This document shows positions 7,737 through 17,300 of a DNA stretch of 63,571 bases, piece by piece (position 1 is the stretch's first letter; each line of letters starts with the position of its first letter). Source of the stretch: an uncultured Prevotellaceae bacterium (lineage in GTDB: Bacteria; Bacteroidota; Bacteroidia; Bacteroidales; Bacteroidaceae); assembly GCA_902775605.1 (NCBI GenBank), contig CACYNE010000011.1, positions 1 through 63,571 on the forward strand, given 5' to 3'. Made by a program: the position numbers and the translations under genes. Under the pieces are notes generated by a model, which did no database searches, was not told where the DNA came from, and saw only the letters and a program-made list of their open reading frames with translations.

Positions 7737-8412
7737 TCAGTTTTAGTTTCAGAATCTTATGTCGGCCAAAATAGAAGATAAGGCACGGGGTGACAAATCC
7801 GATGATGCTGCCCATGCAGACATCCGACAGGAAATGCTGCGACAGATAGACGCGTGAGTAGGCACCCAGGGTGGCCAGCACCAGGAACAGCAGCATCATC
7901 GTGCCAAGGGTCAGCCGGGCCAGCAGCTTCTTATGATTGTCGTTCATCTTGTTTCTGTAATGATAGGCCAGGAAGATGGCGCTGCACGTGAAGAACACGA
8001 AGAACGTGGAGGCATGGCCCGAAGGGAACGAGTTGCTGTGGTGCATATTCACGCCCTGCACCAGCGGCAGGATGATATTTTGGTAATGCTCGAACGCACA
8101 GACAGGGCGCTCGGTGCAGATGGTATGCTTCAGGATTTGCAGCATGATGCCTCCCGTCAGTTCACAAAGGCCAAAGAAAAGAGTCAGCTTGAACTTCTTC
8201 TTGAACATGGGAATCAGCGCAAGGATATACAAGGGCCATTCTGCCAGCGTGGAGTAATACTTGAAGAAGGTGTCAAGGATGCTGTTATGATAGGTATTGA
8301 GCAGCAGATGTAGCTCTAATTTTGGATATATATACAGCATTCCCAGCACAACCGTAATCAAGATAAAATAGGCTATGACATAGACTGAGAGTGACATCAA
8401 CATTTGTTTCAT
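7717..8412 (-). CDS. PAP2 family membrane phosphatase, possibly a lipid A phosphatase
   Basis: A 231-residue protein with about six transmembrane helices and the complete PAP2 catalytic signature: KHTICTERP (motif K-x6-RP), the FPSGHAS motif, and SRVYLSQHFLSD (SR-x5-H-x3-D). Members remove phosphate from lipid phosphates, including undecaprenyl-PP and lipid A (LpxE/LpxF). Being co-transcribed with a phosphoethanolamine transferase favours a role in lipid A remodelling; undecaprenyl-PP recycling is the alternative. I chose the ATG at 8412. A -7 element ends only 4 bases upstream, so the transcript may be nearly leaderless and the ATGs at 8403 or 8397 are also possible. Confidence 0.85.
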   Translation of the reverse strand: MKQMLMSLSVYVIAYFILITVVLGMLYIYPKLELHLLLNTYHNSILDTFFKYYSTLAEWPLYILALIPMFKKKFKLTLFFGLCELTGGIMLQILKHTICTERPVCAFEHYQNIILPLVQGVNMHHSNSFPSGHASTFFVFFTCSAIFLAYHYRNKMNDNHKKLLARLTLGTMMLLFLVLATLGAYSRVYLSQHFLSDVCMGSIIGFVTPCLIFYFGRHKILKLKLNETKND

Positions 8413-8416
8413 GCTG

Positions 8417-8424
8417 CAAAGATA
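8417..8424 (-). promoter_or_regulatory. -7 element of the PAP2/phosphoethanolamine transferase operon
   Basis: TATCTTTG on the minus strand, 4 bases from the PAP2 ATG. This excludes the longer upstream reading of the gene. Confidence 0.6.
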
Positions 8425-8526
8425 AACATTTTTTTTGATTTGTAGTATAAAATATAGCAAAAAAAGCAATGGGTTGCGTATATAATGGCTTGTCTGTTTA
8501 ATATTTTTTAAAGAATTGGCTTGTTG

Positions 8527-8557
8527 TTGGCCGTTTCAGGAAAAAGTATTATCTTTG
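8527..8557 (+). promoter_or_regulatory. Promoter upstream of the yjjG-like pseudogene
   Basis: A TTG (-33) at 8527-8529, a 20-base spacer and TATCTTTG at 8550-8557 fit the Bacteroidota housekeeping promoter. It may now drive the downstream GH115 gene. Confidence 0.55.
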
Positions 8558-8588
8558 CCTGCTGTAAACGAAGATTGAAAACAAAAAA

Positions 8589-8944
8589 ATGAAGAAGTAT
8601 AAAGACCTGTTCCTCGATTTCGGCGATACCCTCTATGATACGCATGGCAATTCCGTCATAGCCCTTCGCGAACTGTTTGACGTCTTGAACCTGAGGGCAT
8701 ATTTCAAGGACCCCGAGGTGTTCTATGACGAATACAGGAAAACCAATGTGGATCTATGGACCCGCTATTCGAAGGGTGAGATAACGCGCGACTATCTGAT
8801 TGTGGAGCGCTTCCGCCGCCCCCTCAGCTTTGGTCAGGGGCTGGACTGGCCACGGCCTTCTTTCGCCACTGGCCCGACGCCAAGGCGACGGAACCCGTGG
8901 ACTATGAGGTCACAGAACTGAGACAACTGATGGAAATCCTATAA
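8589..8944 (+). pseudogene. YjjG-like HAD nucleotidase with a large internal deletion
   Basis: The first 85 or so codons encode the start of a YjjG-type HAD hydrolase (MKKYKDLFLDFGDTLYDTHGN..., with the DxD-type motif I already changed to DFGDT). Near 8841-8848 the frame jumps: the plus-2 frame continues with a GLATAFFRHW segment and ends VTELRQLMEIL at a TAA (8942-8944), which is the C-terminus of the same family. The central part of about 100-120 residues, with motifs II-IV, is missing, and the deletion is not a multiple of three. Without the rescue frame the product ends at 8921 with 30 nonsense residues. Short GGCTGG/GGACTGG homology at the junction may have mediated the deletion. Confidence 0.85.
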
Positions 8945-8959
8945 AAAACTAATGAAGAT

Positions 8960-11536
8960 ATGACTGCAACAAAGAGACTTTTCGTGGCGAGCATGGCCTG
9001 GCTGCTTATGGTGGCAATGGGCTGCGCTCAGGAGATGAAGCCTGTTGACCTGACCAAGGCAACCATTGTGTATTGCAAGAATGAGGCACCACTGGTGAGG
9101 CACATTGCTCAGGTGATGGCCGACGACATAGAGCGCGTGTCGGGCGTGCGCCCTAAGGTCGTGGAGAAGCGCAGTTATTATCAGTTGGCCTATGAGGCAT
9201 CGACTGAGAAGAACCGCATCCAGCTGCTCACGGCCCAAAGGCCCCATCAACTGTATGGCAAATGGGAGCACTACGTGATTGACACTCGCGACGGCAACCT
9301 GTTTATCACTGGCTCAGACCCTCGTGGCGTGGCCTATGGCGTGTTGCATGTGAGCGAGAAGATAGGCGTGAGTCCCTGGTATTGGTTTGCCGACGTGCCT
9401 GTGGACAAGAGCAACCGACGGGTGTATGCCTATGCCGAGCATCTTGAGAGCGGTCCCGCGGTGAAGTATCGCGGCATCTTCATCAACGACGAAGACTGGG
9501 GACTGAAGGTGTGGGCCGAGAAGAACTATGAAAAGGATTTGGGCGACATTGGTCCGAAGACCTATGACCGAGTGTGCGAACTGCTCCTCAGGTTGAGTGC
9601 CAACATGCTAGCTCCAGCCATGCATACCTGCACGGGGGCTTTCTTTTCGCATCCCGAGAGTCAGAAGGTGGCAGCCAAATGGGGCATCATGATTACCACG
9701 AGCCATTGCGAGCCGCTGCTTTTCAACAATGCTGCACCTTCGGAATGGGACAAGGCGCGCGACGGCGAATGGAACTATGAGACGAACAGCGCCACCATCC
9801 TGAAGAAACTGGACAACCGCATTCGCGAGACGGCTGCATACGACAATATCTATACGATGGGACTGCGCGGACTGCATGACGAGGCCATGAAGGGCAGCAC
9901 CAACCCCAAAGACCGCGCCCGCACGCTGGAGAAGGTGTTTGACAAACAGCGCGGCATCCTGAAAAAATATAAGAAGGGGAAGGTGGAGAAGATTCCGCAG
10001 ATATTTGTACCCTATAAGGAGACGATGGATATCTATGAGAACGGCCTGGAGGTGCCCGACGACATCACGCTGGTGTGGGTGGACGATAACTACGGATATA
10101 TGAAGCGGGTGGCCAATCCCGAGGAACAGAAGCGTTCGGGCCGTTCGGGTGTGTATTATCACCTGAGTTACCTGGGGGCTCCGCACGACTACCTGTGGCT
10201 GAACACCACGCCGCCCGTGCTGATGTTTGAGGAACTGCGCAAGGCCTATGACAACGGGGCTGACCGCTATTGGTTGCTCAATGTGGGCGACATCAAGCCG
10301 ATGGAACTGGGCATGCAGACGTTCTTCGACATGGCGTGGACTATCGACCGTAACGAGGACCTGAGCTTTTCAATCGATGATGCCTATGAGCATCAGGCCG
10401 ACTTCCTGACCAGCATCTTTGCCCCAAGCATCGGGGGAAAGAACGCTCAGGCGCAGGCTGTCAGAAAGCAGCTGCAGATGATTCTCGACGACTATTATCG
10501 ATTGGCATGGAGCAGAAAGCCGGAGTATATGGGATGGGAGTATCAATGGGACGACAAAGCTCATACGGGGCTGAAATCCAGCGAGTTCTCATTTAAGCAT
10601 TATAGTGAGGCTCAACGCCGACTGGCCGACTATCAGCGCATCAGCAACGAGGTAGAGCGACTGGGCGAGATGATTAGCAAGCACGACAAGGCATATGCGC
10701 CAGCCTTCTTCGAACTGGTGCAGTTTCCTGTTCAGGGGGCTTATCAGATGAACCGCAAGTTCCTCATGGCGCAACTCAACCAGGAGATGGCTGCCGACGG
10801 ACGCTATGATGAGGCTAACTGGGCGGCCCGTCAGATGGAAGAGGCATACGACAGCATCAACTCCCTGATGCTGCGCTATAACCGTCAGCTCGACGGCAAA
10901 TGGGATGGAATGATGGCACTTGCCACGAGTTTCACGCCAACCTGTCAGTTCTACCAGAAGCCTGAGGTGAAGCGCTTCGAAGGGGTGGGCGAGAAGGCCG
11001 TGCTACTGGTGCCGCTCAGGGTGGAGCAGGAGAGTGAAGGCTATTGTGTGATAGACCTGAACAGTTTTCGCCACCAGAATCGGTCGGAGGGCGTGAGGGT
11101 CATCAACGGCCTGGGCTATGATGGCCAGGTGCTTCAGTTTGGCGACCCATCGAAGGAGCCTGCTGACGGAAAGAAGGAGACCATCACCTATTCATTCAAA
11201 GCTATCAAGGACTCTGTGGATATCGTTATCTATGCCGTGCCTTTCTGGCCACTATACAAAGGAAAATCGAATGGCATTGGTGTGAGCATAGACAACGGGC
11301 CTGTGCAGGTTTTTGAGAATAGGTTCAAGGAGTATGATCGCACCTGGAAGGACCAGGTGATGAGAAACGGAATCATGTGTCGCTTGCGCTTTGCGGTGGA
11401 CACTAACCGCGAACAGAACCGTCTGCGCATCTCTGCTGATCCCGGGCAGATGATTCAGCGCATCATCCTCGATTGGGGCGGACTGGAACCGACGTATGTC
11501 GGTCCAGCCGTACCCCCTCGAAGAGGAATTTATTAG
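8960..11536 (+). CDS. GH115 family xylan alpha-1,2-glucuronidase
   Basis: An 858-residue secreted enzyme with a signal peptide and possible lipobox (MVAMGC, Cys22), which would place it on a membrane surface. The body matches GH115 from recall: the YGVLHVSEKIGVSPWYWFADVP segment, the RGIFINDEDWGL loop and YHLSYLGAPHDYLWLNT. GH115 enzymes release 4-O-methylglucuronic acid side chains from xylan. The gene converges with, and overlaps by 4 bases, an esterase gene of matching purpose. No promoter is visible in the 15 bases after the yjjG-like pseudogene, so it may depend on that gene's promoter. Confidence 0.9.
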   Translation: MTATKRLFVASMAWLLMVAMGCAQEMKPVDLTKATIVYCKNEAPLVRHIAQVMADDIERVSGVRPKVVEKRSYYQLAYEASTEKNRIQLLTAQRPHQLYGKWEHYVIDTRDGNLFITGSDPRGVAYGVLHVSEKIGVSPWYWFADVPVDKSNRRVYAYAEHLESGPAVKYRGIFINDEDWGLKVWAEKNYEKDLGDIGPKTYDRVCELLLRLSANMLAPAMHTCTGAFFSHPESQKVAAKWGIMITTSHCEPLLFNNAAPSEWDKARDGEWNYETNSATILKKLDNRIRETAAYDNIYTMGLRGLHDEAMKGSTNPKDRARTLEKVFDKQRGILKKYKKGKVEKIPQIFVPYKETMDIYENGLEVPDDITLVWVDDNYGYMKRVANPEEQKRSGRSGVYYHLSYLGAPHDYLWLNTTPPVLMFEELRKAYDNGADRYWLLNVGDIKPMELGMQTFFDMAWTIDRNEDLSFSIDDAYEHQADFLTSIFAPSIGGKNAQAQAVRKQLQMILDDYYRLAWSRKPEYMGWEYQWDDKAHTGLKSSEFSFKHYSEAQRRLADYQRISNEVERLGEMISKHDKAYAPAFFELVQFPVQGAYQMNRKFLMAQLNQEMAADGRYDEANWAARQMEEAYDSINSLMLRYNRQLDGKWDGMMALATSFTPTCQFYQKPEVKRFEGVGEKAVLLVPLRVEQESEGYCVIDLNSFRHQNRSEGVRVINGLGYDGQVLQFGDPSKEPADGKKETITYSFKAIKDSVDIVIYAVPFWPLYKGKSNGIGVSIDNGPVQVFENRFKEYDRTWKDQVMRNGIMCRLRFAVDTNREQNRLRISADPGQMIQRIILDWGGLEPTYVGPAVPPRRGIY

Positions 11537-13308
11537 GGAATCATCACTTTCTTGCCATCAATGATATAGATGCCCGACTTCAGGTTGTCCTCTGACACAG
11601 GACGACCGCTGAGGTCGTAGCAGCCACGCTTCTTGGGCTGTGCATCGTGCCCCTGGGCATTGATGTCATGGATGCCTGTGCTGACAAATGAAGAGGCAGA
11701 AAGGGTGGACAGGCCCAGCACGAAGTCGGCATTCTTGGCTGCATCGGTATAATAGGTGATGACGTATTCGCCCGTTTCAAGAATGTCGAACTCGAACGAC
11801 TGCAGGGCGCTCGTGAACTTTGCATCTGTCTTGCCGCCAAGGTTGACGGTAGGCGTGTAAACCTGTGAAGCCACCTCCTCGCCATTAACCTTCTCGATGG
11901 CGATGGTCACGGGCGAGAAGTTGGGCTGGTTCCAGTTGCACATCTTATATCTAAGGAAATAGTGGCCGGCATGGAGTGACAGTGTGGAGCGAGCTGAACT
12001 GTCGCCAAACTTTGCCCAGGCAGCCTTGGCCTTGGTGGTGGCATTCTGAACAAGTAGGCCATATTCAAAGCCGCGACTTGAGTTGGTGAAACGCAGGATG
12101 CGACAGCCGCTGGTGAAGGGCAGACCGCCGCCAATGCGCTTGGTGGTGCCGTTGTTCACCACCCAGTTCTGAGGCACCACGCCCTCGGCCTTGAAAGTCT
12201 GGGCCATGACGTAGGATGTCTTTGATGTGGTATAGTTGACTAGGCACGTGCCCTCGCCAGTCTTACCTTTGGTATCGGTGGCCACCACGCGCAGGTTATG
12301 CTTGCCGGAACCTGGGGCTTCCAGGGTCAGTTTATAAGGGGCAGTCTTTAGCGAGTCAATCAGGTTCTTGCCATCATAGATCTCCACCTTGGCAATCTGT
12401 CCGCTGTTGGCCTTGGCCGTGGCGGTGATGTCGATATCGGGGAACACGGTCTCGCCAGCAGGAGCCAGACTGACGTAGGTTGTCTCGCCTGCAGGCTGGG
12501 TGAAGCGTGCTGTGGGCTGGTTCAGCGTGAAGCGTTTGAGGAAGTTCCATATGAGGTTACGGTTCTGGTCTGTGGGCCAGTGGCCACCATTATTATAGGA
12601 ATAGAGCCACACCTCGCCACCATTAGGACCGCCGGTCCATTTCTCCAGGTCGCCGTCCTGCCAGTTGCTGCTGGCTGGCTTATAGCCAATGGTCTTGGTG
12701 TATCTGGTGTGCTTGTCGTGCTTGGCATAGTTCTCGATATAGGCATGTATGCCATACTGCTCATAGCCGAACACATCGTCGCCGTAGGCTATGCACTCCA
12801 ACAGGTTGACGGGCTTTGTGCAGCTGTTCCAGGGTTGCTCAGAGAACTGAATACCGCTGGTGGGGGCAAAGGCGGCAATCTTGTTTAAAACCTTGGAAAT
12901 GCAATGGTGGATGAGCATCGAACCCATGGAGAATCCTGACCAATAAACGCGATCTTTGTCGATGTCGTAAAGGGTGCTCATCTCCTCGATGGTCTTCAGA
13001 ACGAAGTTCTGGTCGTTAGTACCACCGACGTCCCAGGTGTTGCCATCGCTGCGGAGATAGGCTACCACAAACTTGGCCGTGTCGATCATCTCGTAAATCT
13101 TGTCAGCCCCATACTGGTATTCAGGGTTTTGGTTCATGCCGTGGGTGACAATGAGCAATGGCGATTTGGCTGGCAGAGTGTTGGGGGTGAATACCACCAT
13201 GTTTCTCTGCTTGTTGCTCACATTGATGTCAATTGACTGCTTCTTGTACGCAGATGCCTGCATGCCCACTAAGAGCATGAGGAATAGAATAACTGTTGAA
13301 CGTTTCAT
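11533..13308 (-). CDS. Secreted CE1-like esterase with Ig-like and C-terminal sorting domains
   Basis: A 591-residue protein. A signal peptide (about 1-20) precedes an alpha/beta-hydrolase domain (about 25-265) of the PHB depolymerase/feruloyl-acetyl xylan esterase type: oxyanion region VTHGMNQ, nucleophile elbow GFSMGS, and a catalytic histidine probably in NNGGHWPTDQN. An Ig-like segment (about 275-365) and a beta-rich carbohydrate-binding-like segment (about 375-530) follow. The end (about 540-591) reads CYDLSGRPV...LKSGIYIIDGKKVMI, the Prevotella-style type IX-like sorting tail. Next to GH115 it fits removal of ester side groups from xylan. Exact specificity cannot be told from sequence. 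Confidence 0.85.
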   Translation of the reverse strand: MKRSTVILFLMLLVGMQASAYKKQSIDINVSNKQRNMVVFTPNTLPAKSPLLIVTHGMNQNPEYQYGADKIYEMIDTAKFVVAYLRSDGNTWDVGGTNDQNFVLKTIEEMSTLYDIDKDRVYWSGFSMGSMLIHHCISKVLNKIAAFAPTSGIQFSEQPWNSCTKPVNLLECIAYGDDVFGYEQYGIHAYIENYAKHDKHTRYTKTIGYKPASSNWQDGDLEKWTGGPNGGEVWLYSYNNGGHWPTDQNRNLIWNFLKRFTLNQPTARFTQPAGETTYVSLAPAGETVFPDIDITATAKANSGQIAKVEIYDGKNLIDSLKTAPYKLTLEAPGSGKHNLRVVATDTKGKTGEGTCLVNYTTSKTSYVMAQTFKAEGVVPQNWVVNNGTTKRIGGGLPFTSGCRILRFTNSSRGFEYGLLVQNATTKAKAAWAKFGDSSARSTLSLHAGHYFLRYKMCNWNQPNFSPVTIAIEKVNGEEVASQVYTPTVNLGGKTDAKFTSALQSFEFDILETGEYVITYYTDAAKNADFVLGLSTLSASSFVSTGIHDINAQGHDAQPKKRGCYDLSGRPVSEDNLKSGIYIIDGKKVMIP

Positions 13309-13429
13309 TTGGTTAAGATAACGCTAATGTTTTGATGAATGATTTTTATTATTGGTTTAAATTGTTCACAATCTGACTACAAAAGTAGTGTTTTTCTGAC
13401 ACAAAAGAAATTTTTTCCTTGATTTTGTT

Positions 13430-13459
13430 TTGTTTTTAACAAACGTTATAGTACCTTTG
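13430..13459 (+). promoter_or_regulatory. Promoter of the DUF4359-like gene
   Basis: TTG at 13430-13432, a 19-base spacer and TACCTTTG at 13452-13459, ending 29 bases before the ATG. Confidence 0.65.
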
Positions 13460-13488
13460 CCTGCAAAATAACTAAGAAACTAATAAAT

Positions 13489-13947
13489 ATGAAAAGATTA
13501 TTTATCATTGTGACCCTGTTGCTGGGCATCGCTGTGGTGGCCATGTTACTGACTAAGCCGGAGCCCGAGAAACATTATCAGGCTGTGAGAGAGTTGGCTC
13601 AAAGCGTGATGGACCAGGAACTGACCAGCGACAACGTGAAGAGTAAGATTGCCCAGGTGGGCGCGGAGAAATTGGCCGACTTAGGCATTGAGGGCGTTGA
13701 TGCCGACATGCTGGAGAGCCTGGGTGCCGATGTCGATCTGACGGAGGTCACCGAGGTAGGCAAGTCGTTGGCGATGACCTCAGCCGATATGTATCTGAGG
13801 AGTCACCTCACGGTAGATGACTATGCCGTGGTGAATGTGGGCATGGTGAATTTCCGCGGCAGGAGCCTGCCCATCTCGGTAGGTGTCTTTGGCAAGGTGT
13901 TCGTGCTGGCCGACGAGGAGCAGGTGAAGCAGGTGTTGAGATACTAA
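13489..13947 (+). CDS. Small membrane-anchored or secreted protein, DUF4359-like
   Basis: A 152-residue protein with one N-terminal hydrophobic helix (residues 4-22, no obvious cleavage site) and a soluble remainder that ends in a small beta-rich part (DYAVVNVGMVNFRGRSLPISVGVFGKVFV). This resembles DUF4359 proteins as I remember them; the function is unknown. The gene stands alone with its own promoter and a shared bidirectional terminator downstream. Confidence 0.75.
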   Translation: MKRLFIIVTLLLGIAVVAMLLTKPEPEKHYQAVRELAQSVMDQELTSDNVKSKIAQVGAEKLADLGIEGVDADMLESLGADVDLTEVTEVGKSLAMTSADMYLRSHLTVDDYAVVNVGMVNFRGRSLPISVGVFGKVFVLADEEQVKQVLRY

Positions 13948-13972
13948 GACCTGCAGAACAAAGATATAAAGA

Positions 13973-14010
13973 AAAGAGACTGTGCTGATGGGCGCAGTCT
14001 CTTTCTTTTG
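13973..14010. terminator. Bidirectional Rho-independent terminator
   Basis: A 10-bp stem (13973-13982 with 13995-14004) is flanked by T-rich sequence on the plus side and A-rich sequence on the other, so it serves both the DUF4359-like gene and the convergent lipoprotein gene. Confidence 0.85.
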
Positions 14011-14018
14011 TTTGACAA

Positions 14019-14378
14019 TTACTTCATGACCTTATCGTAAAGGTCGTTGAGTTTGTCGTCCCTGTCGGCTTGGCGGGTCATTCGCTGGAAGCGGCCAAAG
14101 TCATCAATCTCGGTGGCGTCAGAGGCCATGTTGTGGAACTCCTCTAGCCATGACTCGAAGAACTCCTTGACAACCTTGTCATCCTGCTCCTTGTAGAGCT
14201 CGTAGAAATCATCTACGGCATCGGTCATGCGATCGACATCATTCTCATGATAGGCTGCCAGCAGTTCCTTGGCAAAAGCCTTGCCATCGGCCTTACCGTT
14301 GCCGGTAGGGGTGGCCTGATTGGATGAACATGCTGCCATCAGGATGACAGCCAAACACGATAAAACAATCTTTTTCAT
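14019..14378 (-). CDS. Small hypothetical lipoprotein
   Basis: A 119-residue protein starting MKKIVLSCLAVILMAACSSN with a clean lipobox (LMAAC, Cys17). The mature part is acidic, helical and built around repeated Asp-rich segments (DVDRMTDAVDDFYELY, EEFHNMASDATEIDDF). I do not recognise a family. The ATG at 14378 is used because it opens the signal peptide; the longer reading adds 11 residues that do not fit a signal sequence. It lies directly downstream of the CotH gene (stop at 14393). Confidence 0.7.
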   Translation of the reverse strand: MKKIVLSCLAVILMAACSSNQATPTGNGKADGKAFAKELLAAYHENDVDRMTDAVDDFYELYKEQDDKVVKEFFESWLEEFHNMASDATEIDDFGRFQRMTRQADRDDKLNDLYDKVMK

Positions 14379-14392
14379 TACCTTATAATATG

Positions 14393-17300
14393 CTATTTCC
14401 TGTATTTGCAACTGACGCTGGTGCCATTGGCATCAAGGGCACGGGCGATGTAGAGGCCAGACTGCAGATGGCTGATGTCCACGCGGGCACGGCCGCCCTT
14501 GACGAGGACTGTGGCCTGCTCGACGAGGATGCCTCCAGCATTATAGATGCCAACGGTGACAGGGCCGTCTTCCTCGCTCTTGACGAGCAACTGCTGACCA
14601 GCAAAGACCACGCGCAGACCATTGGCTGAGGCAATGGCGGGACGCTCGATGCTGTTGATGACGGTCTGGTCAACTGATGTCATATAGGATGACAGGCGGT
14701 TGGCACTGGCGATGGTGGCCACGTTCATCGTATAGACCTCGGGCGTGCCATCGGGATAGCGGCCTACGGTGGTGTTGGCATCGTGGGCACCATAAACAAA
14801 GGTGTCGGTCCAGCTCTTGTCGGCTGCCATTAGGGCCAGCTGACCACCGTCGCCGTCAATCTTGAATGAGGCGTGCAGGCCGTTGTCGGTGGTGGCGCGC
14901 TTGTTGTCGCACCAGATAACGAGGTAGCCATGGGCGGGAATCTTGGTCTGGGCCTTGGTATTGCCCTTGGTAATCTGGTATTTGGTGGGCTTGTCGAGGT
15001 TGTCGGTGAGGTACATGCCTTCTACGTCGATCTCGGCATCGGTGGTGTTGTAGAGCTCCACCCAGTCGCCCTTCTTGCCATACTCGTCGATAAAGCTGTT
15101 GTTAGAGCCGCTCACCTCATTAATACGTACGGGGGTGATGCCCTGCTGCTTCTTCTTGCTATCGCTCAGGGTCGTGAAGCAGGCCACGAGGTTGATGTCG
15201 GCCGTGGGCAGGTCAATCTCTTCCTTGGCACTATAGATATTGGTGCCGTTCTTCTTCCATGAGTGGAAGGTGTAGCCGGCAGGGGCAATTGCCTTTAACT
15301 TGGCAGGAGCAAAGAGCTTGCCGTTGAACTGTCCTGTGGGCAGTGCCACACCATTGACGGTAATCACGCCACCAGAAACATTGGAAGAGAGCTGGATGCT
15401 GCGTGGTGTTGAGCCAGACAACTCGAACATGTAGTAGTTCTTGATGGCGTTGGTGGCTGTGGTGAGTCGGGTGCCCAGTGTGTTACGAATGGTGTTGTAG
15501 GTGCTGTAGGACGACCTGCCATCAAGATTCATGGCGGGCTCTACACGGTTGTAGAGAGCGTCAAGAATCTGCTGGGCACGCTCTTTCTCAAAGACGCTGC
15601 CTGCCACGATGCAGTAGGTGTCGATGAACTTGCGGCGATATTCCTCGTTCTGGATGAGGTTCTTGAACAGGGTCACCATGCGAATCTGGTCGTAGATACG
15701 GCCCAACTCGCGGGGATAGAGCTGGTCAAAGGTCCACCATTCCTTTGACATGAACTGGTCGAACACATTTGTGCCGTAGTCGAAGGCTCCGTCAACGTCA
15801 AACAGTACGAAGCGGAACTTGCCGCCATCGCGATAACGGAAACACTTCACATTATTGCGGGGCCAGTCGCTGCCGCCATAGAAGAACTGGACGGCCATGT
15901 AGTTGGTGAACTCGTCAATATCGAGCAGATTGCAAATCTCCTTGTAGGTATTGGCATCGGCGGCATAGGGCGAGAGCTCGTCAACCAGTTCCAGATAAGC
16001 GTCGGGGGTGCCGCACTTCTGTACATAGCCGGAGTCGGGCGACATCTCCCATTGGTCTATCTCGTCGTCGTCCCAGCCATAATTGGCATAGACATAGTGC
16101 TTGTTGTTTGGCTCGCGGACATTCATCACGCCGATATACTCGCCATTGATAAACTCATGGACGGGCTGATAGGCCTGCACATCGACGTCGATTCCTGAGG
16201 TCTGGACAATATAGGCCAGCGAGGCATCCTTGAAGCGACAATTGTTGTCGTTGCCACCATTACGAATCTGAAGGGTGCGGTTGCGAATATAGGGTTTCTG
16301 AGTGAAGAAGGTGTAGGGCAGGTTCTTGTCGCCGCCCATCTCCTTGTTGCCTTTCAACTTGAAAGAATGGGGTGTCCACGCACGACTCCAACCACCGCAC
16401 ATCTCGAGATCGACGTCCTGGTTCAGTACCATCTCGCCATTCTCGTCGAGATAGGAGAAGTTAACGGGGCGCTCCCAGTTCATGTTCCAGTTGCACTTGC
16501 TCTCCTGACCATTGCCGGGACGACCGTTGGGACCTTTCTCCATGACACCAATCTCTTTGCTGTAGAGGAAATCGGGGTCGGTAACAACGGAAACAACGGG
16601 GAGGTAATAGTCGCGGTCGCGTTCAATATAAGAGCGGGTAGTGACACGTGAGGGCAGCATATCGTCGGCAAAGAGGCGGAAACGATAGTTGCTGGTGTAA
16701 TTGACGGAGAACTGGCCCGTTGTGCTGGTGGCACCATTGCTAAGGGTGGGTAGGGTGCCGTCGGTAGTATAGCGCAGGGTGCATCCGGCAGGGATGGTGA
16801 CGTTGACGCTGAGTGGACCCATGAAGAGTTGTGAGGGCTGGTCAACCACAGGAGCGGCAATCTGCTCGGTGAGCAGGGTGATGCCGTTGTTTGTGGCACC
16901 AGGGGTGGACATGGCCGTGAAGCCCCAGTTGCCGGTGCCGTCGGTGGCGCGTGCATAACTGATGCGCTCCAAGGCGGTGGGGTAGGTCTGCTGATCTATC
17001 AGCTTGCCCTGGTCATCGCTCAAGGTGATGGTGGTGCCATCAACGTCGAGTTTGAAGGGGGCGTTGTGAGCTGATAAGTCGTTAGAGTCGAACCAGACAA
17101 CGAAATAACCATTGGCAGGTATAGCACCCATGTCGGCGGGCATTATCCATGACTCGCCTGTGCCAATGCTCAGCTTCACACCATTCAGCTCCACAGGCTT
17201 GTCGGTGGGGTTGTAAAGCTCCATCCAACCGTCGAAGTTGAGGGCGGGACTCAGCATCTCGTCAATATTGGCTGCCATGATCTCATTGATGAGGATAGAG

